Source: an uncultured Acetatifactor sp.
GTDB lineage: Bacteria; Bacillota; Clostridia; Lachnospirales; Lachnospiraceae
NCBI GenBank assembly: GCA_948896875.1
Contig: CAQUWW010000018.1
Location: forward strand, 17,812-39,848
Direction of reading: 5' to 3'
Length of the DNA stretch: 22,037 bases
Shown: in pieces, positions 14,793-21,342 of the stretch
Position numbering within the stretch: position 1 is the stretch's first letter
Layout: each line of letters starts with the position of its first letter
Notes under the pieces: generated by a model
The model's input: only the letters and a program-made list of their open reading frames with translations
Told to the model about the DNA's origin: nothing
The model's database searches: none
Made by a program: the position numbers and the translations under genes

Positions 14793-16526
14793 ATGGTCGT
14801 CTATCAGAGAGAAAAAGCAAAGCTTCTGGTCTATACGAGAAAGGTATCCCACAGAGATTACCCGGACGGTCTGGCCCGCAGTGTTCACCTGGCCATAAGC
14901 AGGGACGGGGAGCATTGGCAGGCAATGCACGGCAATTATGGAATTTTGTTCGCGGAGGCAGAGCTTTCCGGGGAAGATACGATTGTGCCAAAATGTGTGG
15001 CAAATCCCAGGGTGTTCCGCCTGGCGGAGGGAGAGTATGACATCCTGACGGACCGGGTAGACGAAGGAGAGTACGGCATCCTGGCAGATCGGGTAAATGA
15101 GGATGGGAGTCCGGAGTCCGACTGCGGAAGGGCCTTATTCTGGAAAACACGGGATTTCAGAACCTTTGAAAAAGGCGTACTGTTGGAGAAAAGAGGCCCC
15201 GAATGGGAGAGGCTGCAGAAGACGGCACAGGAGACCGTGCCGGTGCAGTGCATTGTGGAGGGTGAGTCTTTAGAGAGCTCATCCATGGAAATAGAGCCGT
15301 CAATGTGCGACCGGGTCGTACAGCGCTGGTCGCAGATTCATCACGTGGAGACCAGAGTGCCGGCCACAGTCTGTGCTTCCGGGCAGGAGGATGTGCGTGC
15401 CGTGAAAGCGGAAGCGGTCTATTCCGACGGTTCCGTGGCATTGAAGCGGGTAGCGTGGAATATGGACGAAATAGATTTCTGTAAACCCGGCACCTATAGG
15501 GTGACAGGAACGGTCTGTAGCAGATATTTTACTTTTCCGCTGGCAAAGGGGTATGGGGACCCTGTGATTTTTCCCTGGGAGGGGAAATGGTATTTCCTGG
15601 GCACAAGCGACAACCGGCATGATATCGGCATCTATGTGCGGGAGGCGGAGAGCGTGGAGGCACTTTTTGCGGAAGGCACGCAGGAGCATCTGATTCTGGA
15701 TGTGGATGAGGAAAAAGACTTTATACAGACCTTCTGGGCGCCGGAATTCCATATCATCGGCGGGAGGCTGTATATCCTGTTCGCAGTGGGCGGAAAGGTA
15801 TGGGGGCCTCAGTGCTGGCTGATGCGTCTGAAAGAAGGCGGGCGGATTGTGGCCGCGGAAAGCTGGGAGGAGCCGGTTCAGGTGGTACGTGCAGATGGAA
15901 GCCCTCTGGGGGCGGACGGGATTACCCTGGACATGACCTATCTGAAGGCGGGCAAGCGTTCCTACATGGTCTGGTCCTACCGCAGGCATATCGGAACGCC
16001 GAAGGACACCGGGTCCATGCTTTATATCGCGGAGGCAAAGGAAGAAGAACCCTGGCGGCTGGCCGGGGAGCCGGTACTGCTTTCCCGTCCCCTTTTCGGC
16101 TGGGAAAATGTCAGCGGAACCATCAATAACGAGGGCCCTCACAGTTTTGTAAAGGACGGAAAGGTATATCTGACTTATTCGGGAGGAGCGGCCAACAGCT
16201 ATACCTATGCGCTGGGACTTCTGACGGCAAAGGAAGGGGCTGACCTGACCGATACGGGCGTATGGGAAAAAAGTGCTGTTCCTGTGCTTTCCTTTTATTC
16301 TGTAAAAGGAGAATATGGGCCGGGGCACAATTCCTTTTTCGTGGACAACGATGGCAGTCTGATGATTGCCTATCATGGGGAGACGTCTCTGGAATCAAGG
16401 CTGCGCTGCGACGGCATCCGGCGGGTGCATTTTGATATGGAAGGAGAGCCTGTCTTCGACTTGTCGGCGGAGAGGGACCTGAATCCTGAGCTGCGAGAGG
16501 TTTCCATGCAGGTGATTGTGGGGTAG
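14793..16526 (+). CDS. Three-part GH43 enzyme with Ig-like middle domain
   Basis: This 577-residue protein has three parts. Residues 1-140 resemble a partial beta-propeller-like region (SVHLAISRDGEHWQ, ALFWKTRDFRTFEK). Residues about 183-245 look like a bacterial Ig-like domain (VRAVKAEAVYSDGSVALKRVAW). The GH43 propeller runs from about 252 to the end. Likely catalytic residues are base Asp256 in GYGDPVIF, modulator Asp380 in TLDMTYL and acid Glu447 in NNEGPHSF; FWAPEFH at 314-320 is the conserved blade motif. AAAGGAG lies 9 bases before the ATG and there is no signal peptide. Residues 80-103 are a 12-residue tandem duplication. It is probably an arabinofuranosidase or xylosidase complementing the GH43 at 10926. 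The subfamily is not determined here. Confidence 0.85.
   Translation: MVVYQREKAKLLVYTRKVSHRDYPDGLARSVHLAISRDGEHWQAMHGNYGILFAEAELSGEDTIVPKCVANPRVFRLAEGEYDILTDRVDEGEYGILADRVNEDGSPESDCGRALFWKTRDFRTFEKGVLLEKRGPEWERLQKTAQETVPVQCIVEGESLESSSMEIEPSMCDRVVQRWSQIHHVETRVPATVCASGQEDVRAVKAEAVYSDGSVALKRVAWNMDEIDFCKPGTYRVTGTVCSRYFTFPLAKGYGDPVIFPWEGKWYFLGTSDNRHDIGIYVREAESVEALFAEGTQEHLILDVDEEKDFIQTFWAPEFHIIGGRLYILFAVGGKVWGPQCWLMRLKEGGRIVAAESWEEPVQVVRADGSPLGADGITLDMTYLKAGKRSYMVWSYRRHIGTPKDTGSMLYIAEAKEEEPWRLAGEPVLLSRPLFGWENVSGTINNEGPHSFVKDGKVYLTYSGGAANSYTYALGLLTAKEGADLTDTGVWEKSAVPVLSFYSVKGEYGPGHNSFFVDNDGSLMIAYHGETSLESRLRCDGIRRVHFDMEGEPVFDLSAERDLNPELREVSMQVIVG
15030..15101 (+). repeat. In-frame 36-bp tandem duplication inside GH43
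   Basis: Two adjacent 36-base units (15030-15065, 15066-15101) encode GEYDILTDRVDE and GEYGILADRVNE. They differ at 3 of 12 residues, so the duplication is not brand new but is clearly recognisable. Confidence 0.85.
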
Positions 16527-16572
16527 TAACGTGGGGTGAAAGTTACTGTTTACAGGTGGTTCCGCAAAGGTG

Positions 16573-16672
16573 TTTTTATGCGTTTTCTGCATAAGAAACC
16601 CAAAGCAACCGAAGCGGTTGCTTGACAGCTTGCGCCATAATGAACTCTTTTGCTCATTGTGTGTGCATTATG
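16573..16672 (+). terminator. Cluster of hairpins after the second GH43
   Basis: Three inverted repeats follow the GH43 stop: TTATGC/GCATAA (16576-16581, 16589-16594, extendable with a bulge), AAGCAACC/GGTTGCTT (16603-16610, 16616-16623, loop GAAGC) and CATAATG/CATTATG (16636-16642, 16666-16672). The second is terminator-like, but none ends in a U-run. Together with the palindrome at 16672 they probably end or attenuate the esterase-GH43 transcript before the next cassette. Confidence 0.45.
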
Positions 16673-16704
16673 TTACAGTTTACGGCAAGGCCGTGAACTG
16701 TAAC
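16672..16704. repeat. Palindromic repeat, second type
   Basis: GTTACAGTTTACGGC (16672-16686) and GCCGTGAACTGTAAC (16690-16704) form a 15-bp stem with one T-G position and loop AAG. The core ACGG-CAAG-CCGTG is also seen in the right half of the composite repeat at 6518-6540. Confidence 0.7.
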
Positions 16705-16742
16705 GGGTGAAAGAGTAGTCAAAGGAATTTCAGGGAAAATGA

Positions 16743-16771
16743 TTGTCATATGGGTGATAACAGGATATAAT
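16743..16771 (+). promoter_or_regulatory. Near-consensus promoter of the DUF4869-type gene pair
   Basis: TTGTCA (16743-16748) and TATAAT (16766-16771) are 17 bases apart, close to the housekeeping consensus. Transcription would begin near 16778, leaving a leader of about 54 bases with a small hairpin (GGAT-GAAA-ATCC, 16787-16798). It is the best promoter in the catabolic region and suggests the pair is expressed independently of xylan. Confidence 0.75.
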
Positions 16772-16831
16772 AATTCTATTCGGGGCGGATGAAAATCCCC
16801 ACAGTCATTTTGAGAGGACGGACAGGCTGAT

Positions 16832-17275
16832 ATGCTGAAAATATGGTATTATGGCGGAACAGAATATATGACGGATGCGCCTTCTTATTTTGACAATGTG
16901 TATGAAGATGAATGGATAGAGGACGAATTTGTCAAAGAAATGATTCAGGATGTAGACCACTCAACTGTGGTGAGCGCCCATGTGATTGAAAGCCCTGTGT
17001 TTGGAGCAATTACACCGAAGGATCTGTCAGGGGGTGTAAAAGTACTGATTCTGATGTTGAAGGATGATTCTTTCATCTATAATCTGTCCAACTGCGGGAA
17101 TAACTGTGCGAAGTGGGTCCTGAAGATTGCGGAGAAAAAGGACCTGACAGTATATCTTCAACATATCATACGATTTGAGGGAGAGTTTGAAATTACAATC
17201 ATGAATTCTGGAAAAATTGTACGCAATCCGGCCGAGTATGTGAGGGAGCTGTTGAAGGTAGAGGGGCTGTTGTGA
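16832..17275 (+). CDS. DUF4869-like protein of unknown function
   Basis: This 147-residue soluble protein resembles the uncharacterised DUF4869 family of clostridia by its start (MLKIWYYGG), YFDNVYEDEWIEDEFVKEMIQDVD (about 19-42), IESPVFGAITPKDLSGGVKVLILM (about 53-76) and SNCGNNCAKWVLKIA (about 86-100). Cys88 and Cys92 are close together and may be functional. No signal peptide or membrane segment is seen. The gene has its own strong promoter and overlaps the next by four bases (GTGA). Codon use is more AT-rich than in the flanking enzymes, so it looks like an insertion in the xylan locus rather than part of the pathway. The family call rests on remembered motifs; no function is known to me. 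Confidence 0.75.
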   Translation: MLKIWYYGGTEYMTDAPSYFDNVYEDEWIEDEFVKEMIQDVDHSTVVSAHVIESPVFGAITPKDLSGGVKVLILMLKDDSFIYNLSNCGNNCAKWVLKIAEKKDLTVYLQHIIRFEGEFEITIMNSGKIVRNPAEYVRELLKVEGLL

Positions 17276-17502
17276 TTCAGTCAAAAGATCTGGAGAAGAT
17301 ATTTGCGGCCACATCCGATTATGTTGAAGCAAAAGAATATGAAAGCTGGGAGAGATATTTTACGCACCTGCTGACTTCAATGACAAGAGATACTCCAAAT
17401 GCGTATTCGAAAAGTACACTAAATAAATTTTATATAACGGATAAAAGTATTCGGAAGATGGAAGAGCTTTTTCCGGTATCAATCAGAGATCGTTTAGAAT
17501 GA
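17272..17502 (+). CDS. Small hypothetical protein coupled to the DUF4869-like gene
   Basis: This 76-residue, charged, probably helical protein starts with GTG overlapping the upstream stop (GTGA), with GAGGGG 5 bases before. It has no membrane segment or metal motif. The central stretch VEAKEYESWERYFTHLLTSM (about 17-36) is likely an amphipathic helix. The tight overlap and similar AT-rich codon use show it forms a unit with the gene at 16832. The size ratio (147 and 76 residues) would suit a protein and small partner, such as a toxin-antitoxin or effector-chaperone pair, but nothing in the sequence identifies either. It ends 97 bases before GH3. Confidence 0.75.
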   Translation: MIQSKDLEKIFAATSDYVEAKEYESWERYFTHLLTSMTRDTPNAYSKSTLNKFYITDKSIRKMEELFPVSIRDRLE

Positions 17503-17525
17503 GGGTTTTGACCACAGCAGAATAA

Positions 17526-17584
17526 GGAACTCAGTTCCTGACCAAAAGATAAAAAAGTAATAGAAAAACCAGTCCCGGAACTGG
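17526..17584 (+). promoter_or_regulatory. Related palindromes upstream of GH3
   Basis: GGAACT-C-AGTTCC (17526-17538) is a perfect 13-base palindrome. CCAGTCCCGGAACTGG (17569-17584) is an imperfect one carrying the same half-site, so CAGTTCC (17532-17538) can also pair with GGAACTG (17577-17583). The second lies 4 bases before the GH3 ribosome binding site. They may be twin operators or a switchable leader. No clear -35/-10 pair is visible here. Confidence 0.45.
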
Positions 17585-17599
17585 AAATGGAGGTATCAG

Positions 17600-19744
17600 A
17601 TGAGAGACAGAGAAAAAGCAAGAAAACGGGCCCACGAGCTGGTCGGCAAGATGACGCTGGAGGAGAAAGCCTCCCAGCTGCGGTTCGACGCGCCTGCGAT
17701 TCCCAGGCTGGGCGTACCTGCCTACAACTGGTGGAACGAGGCGCTGCACGGTGTGGCAAGAGCCGGTGTGGCAACCAGCTTTCCCCAGGCAATCGGGATG
17801 GCGGCCGCTTTCGATGCGCCTATGATGGAAGAAGTGGGAGAGACCATTGCGGTGGAGGGCCGGGCGAAATACAACGCCTACAAAGAGGAAGGTGACCGGG
17901 ATATTTATAAAGGACTGACCTTCTGGTCCCCCAATGTGAACATTTTCAGAGACCCCAGGTGGGGAAGAGGCCATGAGACTTACGGTGAGGATCCCTATCT
18001 CACAGGAGAGCTGGGCAAGGCTTTTGTGGAGGGACTGCAGGGAGACGGCGAGTATCTGCATGCGGCGGCCTGCGCAAAGCATTTCGCGGTGCATTCCGGG
18101 CCGGAAGGCCTGCGCCACCAGTTTGATGCCAAAGCGTCTAAGAAGGATATGTGGGAAACCTATCTTCCTGCTTTTGAAAAGCTGGTAAAAGAAGCCGAAG
18201 TGGAAGCGGTGATGGGCGCCTATAACAGAACCAACGGGGAGCCCTGCTGTGGCAGCAAGACGCTGATGCAGGAGATTCTGAGAGGAAAATGGGGATTTGA
18301 AGGGCACTATGTGTCGGACTGCTGGGCAATCCGGGATTTCCATGAGCATCACATGGTTACCGATACGGCGGAGGAGTCTGCGGCCATGGCATTGAAAGCA
18401 GGCTGTGACGTGAACTGCGGCAATACATATCTGCACATGATGAAGGCTTATCAGGACGGCCTTGTGACAGAGGAAGAGATCACCCAGGCGGCAGAGAGAC
18501 TGTTTACCACCCGTTTCCTGCTGGGGCTGTTCGATGAGACGGAATATGATAAGACCGGTTTCGATAAAATCGAATGCAGAGAACATCTTAAGCTGGCAGA
18601 CAGAGCCGCAGCAGAAGGCATTGTATTGTTGAAGAACAACGGTGTTCTGCCTCTGAATAAGGAAAATCTGAAGGCAGTGGGTGTCATCGGCCCCAATGCA
18701 AACAGCCGGGCGGCGCTGATCGGCAATTATCACGGGACCTCTTCCCGGTATATCACCATCCTGGAAGGCATTCAGGATGCACTGCCGGAGGACACAAGGG
18801 TGTACTATTCGGAAGGCTGTCATTTGTATCTTGAGAAAGTGGAAGGCCTGGGCCAGAGACAGGATCGGATCTCAGAGGCAGTGGGCGTGGCGAAGAACAG
18901 CGATGTTGTGGTCCTGTGCGTGGGACTTGACGAGACGCTGGAAGGAGAAGAAGGAGATACGGGCAACAGCTATGCTTCCGGAGACAAGACAGACCTTCTG
19001 CTGCCCCAGTCCCAGAGAGAATTGATAGAGGCAGTTATGAAGGTGGGCAAGCCTGTTGTCGTGTTGAATATGACCGGCAGCGCCATGGACCTGCGCTATG
19101 TGCAGGAGCATGCGGACGCCGTGGTTCAGGTGTGGTACCCGGGCGCCAGAGGCGGACGCACGGTGGCGCAGATTCTGTTCGGGGAGATTTCTCCTTCCGG
19201 AAAACTACCGGTGACCTTTTACAAGGATACGGAGGAGCTGCCTGATTTTGAAGACTATTCCATGAAGGGCAGAACCTACCGGTATCTGGAAGGAAAGCCG
19301 CTGTATCCTTTTGGTTACGGCCTGACTTATGGCGACGTGACAGTGGACTCCGTGAGCTGTGCGGGGAATATATGGACGGCAGGTGCGGAAGGCACAATGG
19401 AATGGAATCCACAGGAAGAATTGACTGTGAAAGTCAAACTCACCAATAAGAGCCGGACCGCCACTGGAGAAGTGGTGCAGATTTATGTGAAAGATCTGGA
19501 GTCTGCAAATGCCACACCCAACGGAAAGCTCTGCGCATTTACCCGCGTCTTTTTAAATGGCGGAGAGACGAAAGAGGTGGAGCTGAAAATTGGAACGGAA
19601 GCTTTTACCGTGGTCAATGAAGAAGGGGAAAGACTGGTGGAGGGAGGCCGCTTCCTGTTCAGCGCAGGCCTGGGCCAGCCGGATGAGAGGACCAGAGAGC
19701 TGACGGGGAAGGAATGTGTCGGGTTCACTGTGGTGAGAAAATAG
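17600..19744 (+). CDS. GH3 beta-xylosidase-type glycoside hydrolase
   Basis: This 714-residue family 3 enzyme should release xylose, or possibly arabinose or glucose, from the non-reducing end of oligosaccharides. The N-terminal TIM barrel has NEALHGVA at 46-53, DPRWGRGHETYGEDPYLT at 118-135, CAKHFAVHSG at 158-167 and the nucleophile Asp240 in YVSDCWAI. The second alpha/beta domain starts near 330 (LLKNNGVLPL). The C-terminal fibronectin III-like domain begins near 600 (ELTVKVKLTNKSRTATGEVVQIY). FPYGYGL-like FGYGLTYG precedes it. GGAGG lies 7 bases before the ATG and there is no signal peptide, so it is cytoplasmic. The NWWNEALHGVAR signature is common in xylosidase-type GH3. It is the last gene before a strong terminator. 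Family is certain; the xylosidase call comes from motif style and locus. Confidence 0.93.
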   Translation: MRDREKARKRAHELVGKMTLEEKASQLRFDAPAIPRLGVPAYNWWNEALHGVARAGVATSFPQAIGMAAAFDAPMMEEVGETIAVEGRAKYNAYKEEGDRDIYKGLTFWSPNVNIFRDPRWGRGHETYGEDPYLTGELGKAFVEGLQGDGEYLHAAACAKHFAVHSGPEGLRHQFDAKASKKDMWETYLPAFEKLVKEAEVEAVMGAYNRTNGEPCCGSKTLMQEILRGKWGFEGHYVSDCWAIRDFHEHHMVTDTAEESAAMALKAGCDVNCGNTYLHMMKAYQDGLVTEEEITQAAERLFTTRFLLGLFDETEYDKTGFDKIECREHLKLADRAAAEGIVLLKNNGVLPLNKENLKAVGVIGPNANSRAALIGNYHGTSSRYITILEGIQDALPEDTRVYYSEGCHLYLEKVEGLGQRQDRISEAVGVAKNSDVVVLCVGLDETLEGEEGDTGNSYASGDKTDLLLPQSQRELIEAVMKVGKPVVVLNMTGSAMDLRYVQEHADAVVQVWYPGARGGRTVAQILFGEISPSGKLPVTFYKDTEELPDFEDYSMKGRTYRYLEGKPLYPFGYGLTYGDVTVDSVSCAGNIWTAGAEGTMEWNPQEELTVKVKLTNKSRTATGEVVQIYVKDLESANATPNGKLCAFTRVFLNGGETKEVELKIGTEAFTVVNEEGERLVEGGRFLFSAGLGQPDERTRELTGKECVGFTVVRK

Positions 19745-19801
19745 GCGGCGGCTGTGGAATGATTCAGACAAAAGAAAGATGTTGCTTTAGTGATGTGTGT
19801 T

Positions 19802-19829
19802 AAAAGAGAGCGCTCAGGCGCTCTCTTTT
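19802..19829 (+). terminator. Strong terminator closing the xylan locus
   Basis: AAAAGAGAGCGC (19802-19813) and GCGCTCTCTTTT (19818-19829) pair perfectly around loop TCAG, with the T-run inside the stem end. It lies 57 bases after the GH3 stop and would work in both directions. Confidence 0.88.
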
Positions 19830-20050
19830 CCTGTTGAGCCAGAGCCTCAAATATGCTCTGACATGGGGATAGTGTGAAAAAAATTTTTTCTCAAATGAAC
19901 TTGCTCGATTTGCGAATGTTGTGCCTGCGGCCCCAATATCGCAGGTTACGGAAAGGTATGGGGATTAGTATGATATGACAGGAAAAAGTTTCGAAACAGG
20001 TGTCAGATTTTTCCCTCAAAGTTGTGTATATAGGTGAAAGGAGGAGTTGT
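19830..20050 (+). promoter_or_regulatory. Non-coding region and leader before the sigma factor gene
   Basis: No gene is supported here. It holds the palindrome GAAAAAAATTTTTTC (about 19876-19890), a 6-bp hairpin CCTGCG/CGCAGG near 19925-19945, and a T/C-rich stretch (GTCAGATTTTTCCCTC) followed by TGTATATAGG just before the ribosome binding site AAAGGAGG. The sigma gene may be read from an autoregulated promoter in the last 70 bases; no consensus pair is convincing. Confidence 0.35.
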
Positions 20051-20611
20051 ATGGAGGATAAGGGTATAATACAGCTGTATTGGGATAGAAACGACCAGGC
20101 CATTAAGATTACGGCTGACCAATACGGTTACTACTGCAAAAGGATTGCCCAGAATATTTTGAACAACGAAGAGGATGCGGAAGAATGTGTCAATGATACT
20201 TATTTAAACGCATGGAACGCCATGCCGACTCACTGGCCGGAACAGCTGGCGACATTTCTTGGCAAAATCACACGGAACTTAGCTTTTAACAGATACAAAT
20301 ATAATCACACCCAAAAACGGGGCGGCGGAGAAATAACACTTGTCTTAGGAGAATTGACCGACTGTGTATCAGATAAGGATGATGTAGAACAGATTATTGA
20401 TCGTCAGGAATTGGAAAAGGCAATCAATTTATTTGTAAGAAGTCTTTCGACAGATAAGAGAAATATATTTGTACGCCGTTATTGGTACGCGGATTCCGTC
20501 ACAAAAATTGCAAATGACAATGGAATGTTGCAGGGGAGCGTATCAAAGGCACTGGAACGGATGCGAAAACAGTTAAAAGTGTATTTAACAGAAAGGGGCT
20601 TTGAACTATGA
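20051..20611 (+). CDS. ECF-type RNA polymerase sigma factor
   Basis: This 186-residue sigma-70 family factor has only regions 2 and 4. Region 2 covers about 24-90, with EEDAEECVNDTYLNAWNAMP (40-59) and TFLGKITRNLAFNRYK for promoter melting and -10 contact. Region 4 covers about 118-182, with VRRYWYADSVTKIANDNGMLQGSVSKALERMRKQL as its helix-turn-helix. ATG 20051 is chosen because AAAGGAGG ends 6 bases before it; the frame opens at 20000 but that adds 17 unlikely residues. The stop overlaps the next gene by four bases, the usual arrangement with an anti-sigma gene. The regulon is unknown; ECF factors with membrane partners commonly respond to envelope stress. Confidence 0.92.
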   Translation: MEDKGIIQLYWDRNDQAIKITADQYGYYCKRIAQNILNNEEDAEECVNDTYLNAWNAMPTHWPEQLATFLGKITRNLAFNRYKYNHTQKRGGGEITLVLGELTDCVSDKDDVEQIIDRQELEKAINLFVRSLSTDKRNIFVRRYWYADSVTKIANDNGMLQGSVSKALERMRKQLKVYLTERGFEL

Positions 20612-21144
20612 GAAAAGAAGATTTCTTTGAAGTCCTGGGAGAGCTTGACGATGATATTGTGAAGGGGGCTGAAACAATTATGAAGAAGAAAATGAATTGG
20701 AAGATATGGGGGACAATGGCAGCCTGTCTTACGCTTGTTTTTTCTATTGGAGCATTATTTATTAACACGCGGAAAGAAAAGGATATGGTTATAGAATCCG
20801 GCACAACGGATGTGGCGCCTATGGTTTATGTGAACGACACACTTTATAAACAGTCCAGTGACCAGCAGGGCTATCCTGAATTAAGGGATGATTTTGTTTA
20901 TCTCGGAAAGATTTTGAGTGATATCACGAACAGCCAGAGTGGTGACACGGACGGAGTGCCAAAAGAAAATTTTCAGGCAAACCATCCCATCGTTGGCTGT
21001 GAAGTATATCAGTATGGCGAAAATATCGTTATAAAAATCAACAATGCCTACTGGCTTTACATGAAATACGGCGAACCTGAAGTAAACTGGAATGACCTTC
21101 TGGAGACAGAAAAAGAACAGTCAGATCCATCTTATAAGAAATAA
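20608..21144 (+). CDS. Putative membrane-anchored anti-sigma factor
   Basis: This 178-residue protein has a short cytoplasmic N-terminus with FFEVLGELDDDIVKGAE (6-22), one transmembrane helix at about 33-52 and an extracytoplasmic domain of about 125 residues. The topology and the ATGA overlap with the sigma factor gene suggest it holds the sigma factor at the membrane until a signal arrives. No zinc-binding anti-sigma motif (HxxxCxxC) is present in the N-terminus, so the interaction would be of another kind. The outer domain (VYVNDTLYKQSSDQ, DFVYLGKILSDI, AYWLYMKYG) is not one I can name. The role is inferred from position and topology. Confidence 0.75.
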   Translation: MRKEDFFEVLGELDDDIVKGAETIMKKKMNWKIWGTMAACLTLVFSIGALFINTRKEKDMVIESGTTDVAPMVYVNDTLYKQSSDQQGYPELRDDFVYLGKILSDITNSQSGDTDGVPKENFQANHPIVGCEVYQYGENIVIKINNAYWLYMKYGEPEVNWNDLLETEKEQSDPSYKK

Positions 21145-21189
21145 CACAAGATGTTTTACTGTATATATTATATCAAAAAAGCAGGCGAA

Positions 21190-21228
21190 TTACAAGTCTT
21201 GTAATAAGACTTTTCTCCGGGATATAAT
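21190..21228 (+). promoter_or_regulatory. Probable helicase gene promoter with operator-like palindrome
   Basis: TTGTAA (21199-21204) and TATAAT (21223-21228) are 18 bases apart. The -35 box lies inside a perfect palindrome TTACAAG-T-CTTGTAA (21190-21204), which could bind a repressor. The transcript would have a leader of about 110 bases. Confidence 0.5.
21194..21212 (+). terminator. Weak terminator after the sigma/anti-sigma pair
   Basis: AAGTCTT (21194-21200) and AAGACTT (21206-21212) pair around GTAAT and are followed by TTCTCC. The stem is short and AT-rich, so termination would be partial. Confidence 0.4.
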
Positions 21229-21342
21229 CATGCTAAACCGTTCTGTACATTTTGCCAAAAGGAAAGAAAAGGATAAACACAAATCCGCAGGTAGGTTTGA
21301 AGATTTTAAAAGTAGAAACAGGACGCCGAAGGGAGCATGGGG

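Noticed and set aside
14532..14930. Open frames on both strands in the GH43 leader
   Set aside because: They cross several hairpins and have no ribosome binding site or recognisable domain; the region is better explained as a structured leader.
6493..16704. The palindromes as a CRISPR array
   Set aside because: The copies are thousands of bases apart, vary in stem sequence, and show no regular spacers or cas genes.
17531..18823. Open frame of 430 codons on the minus strand
   Set aside because: It is antisense to the GH3 barrel and has no recognisable motif or ribosome binding site.
19876..19890. GAAAAAAATTTTTTC palindrome as a terminator
   Set aside because: It has no loop and only A-T pairs; a far stronger terminator lies 50 bases upstream.
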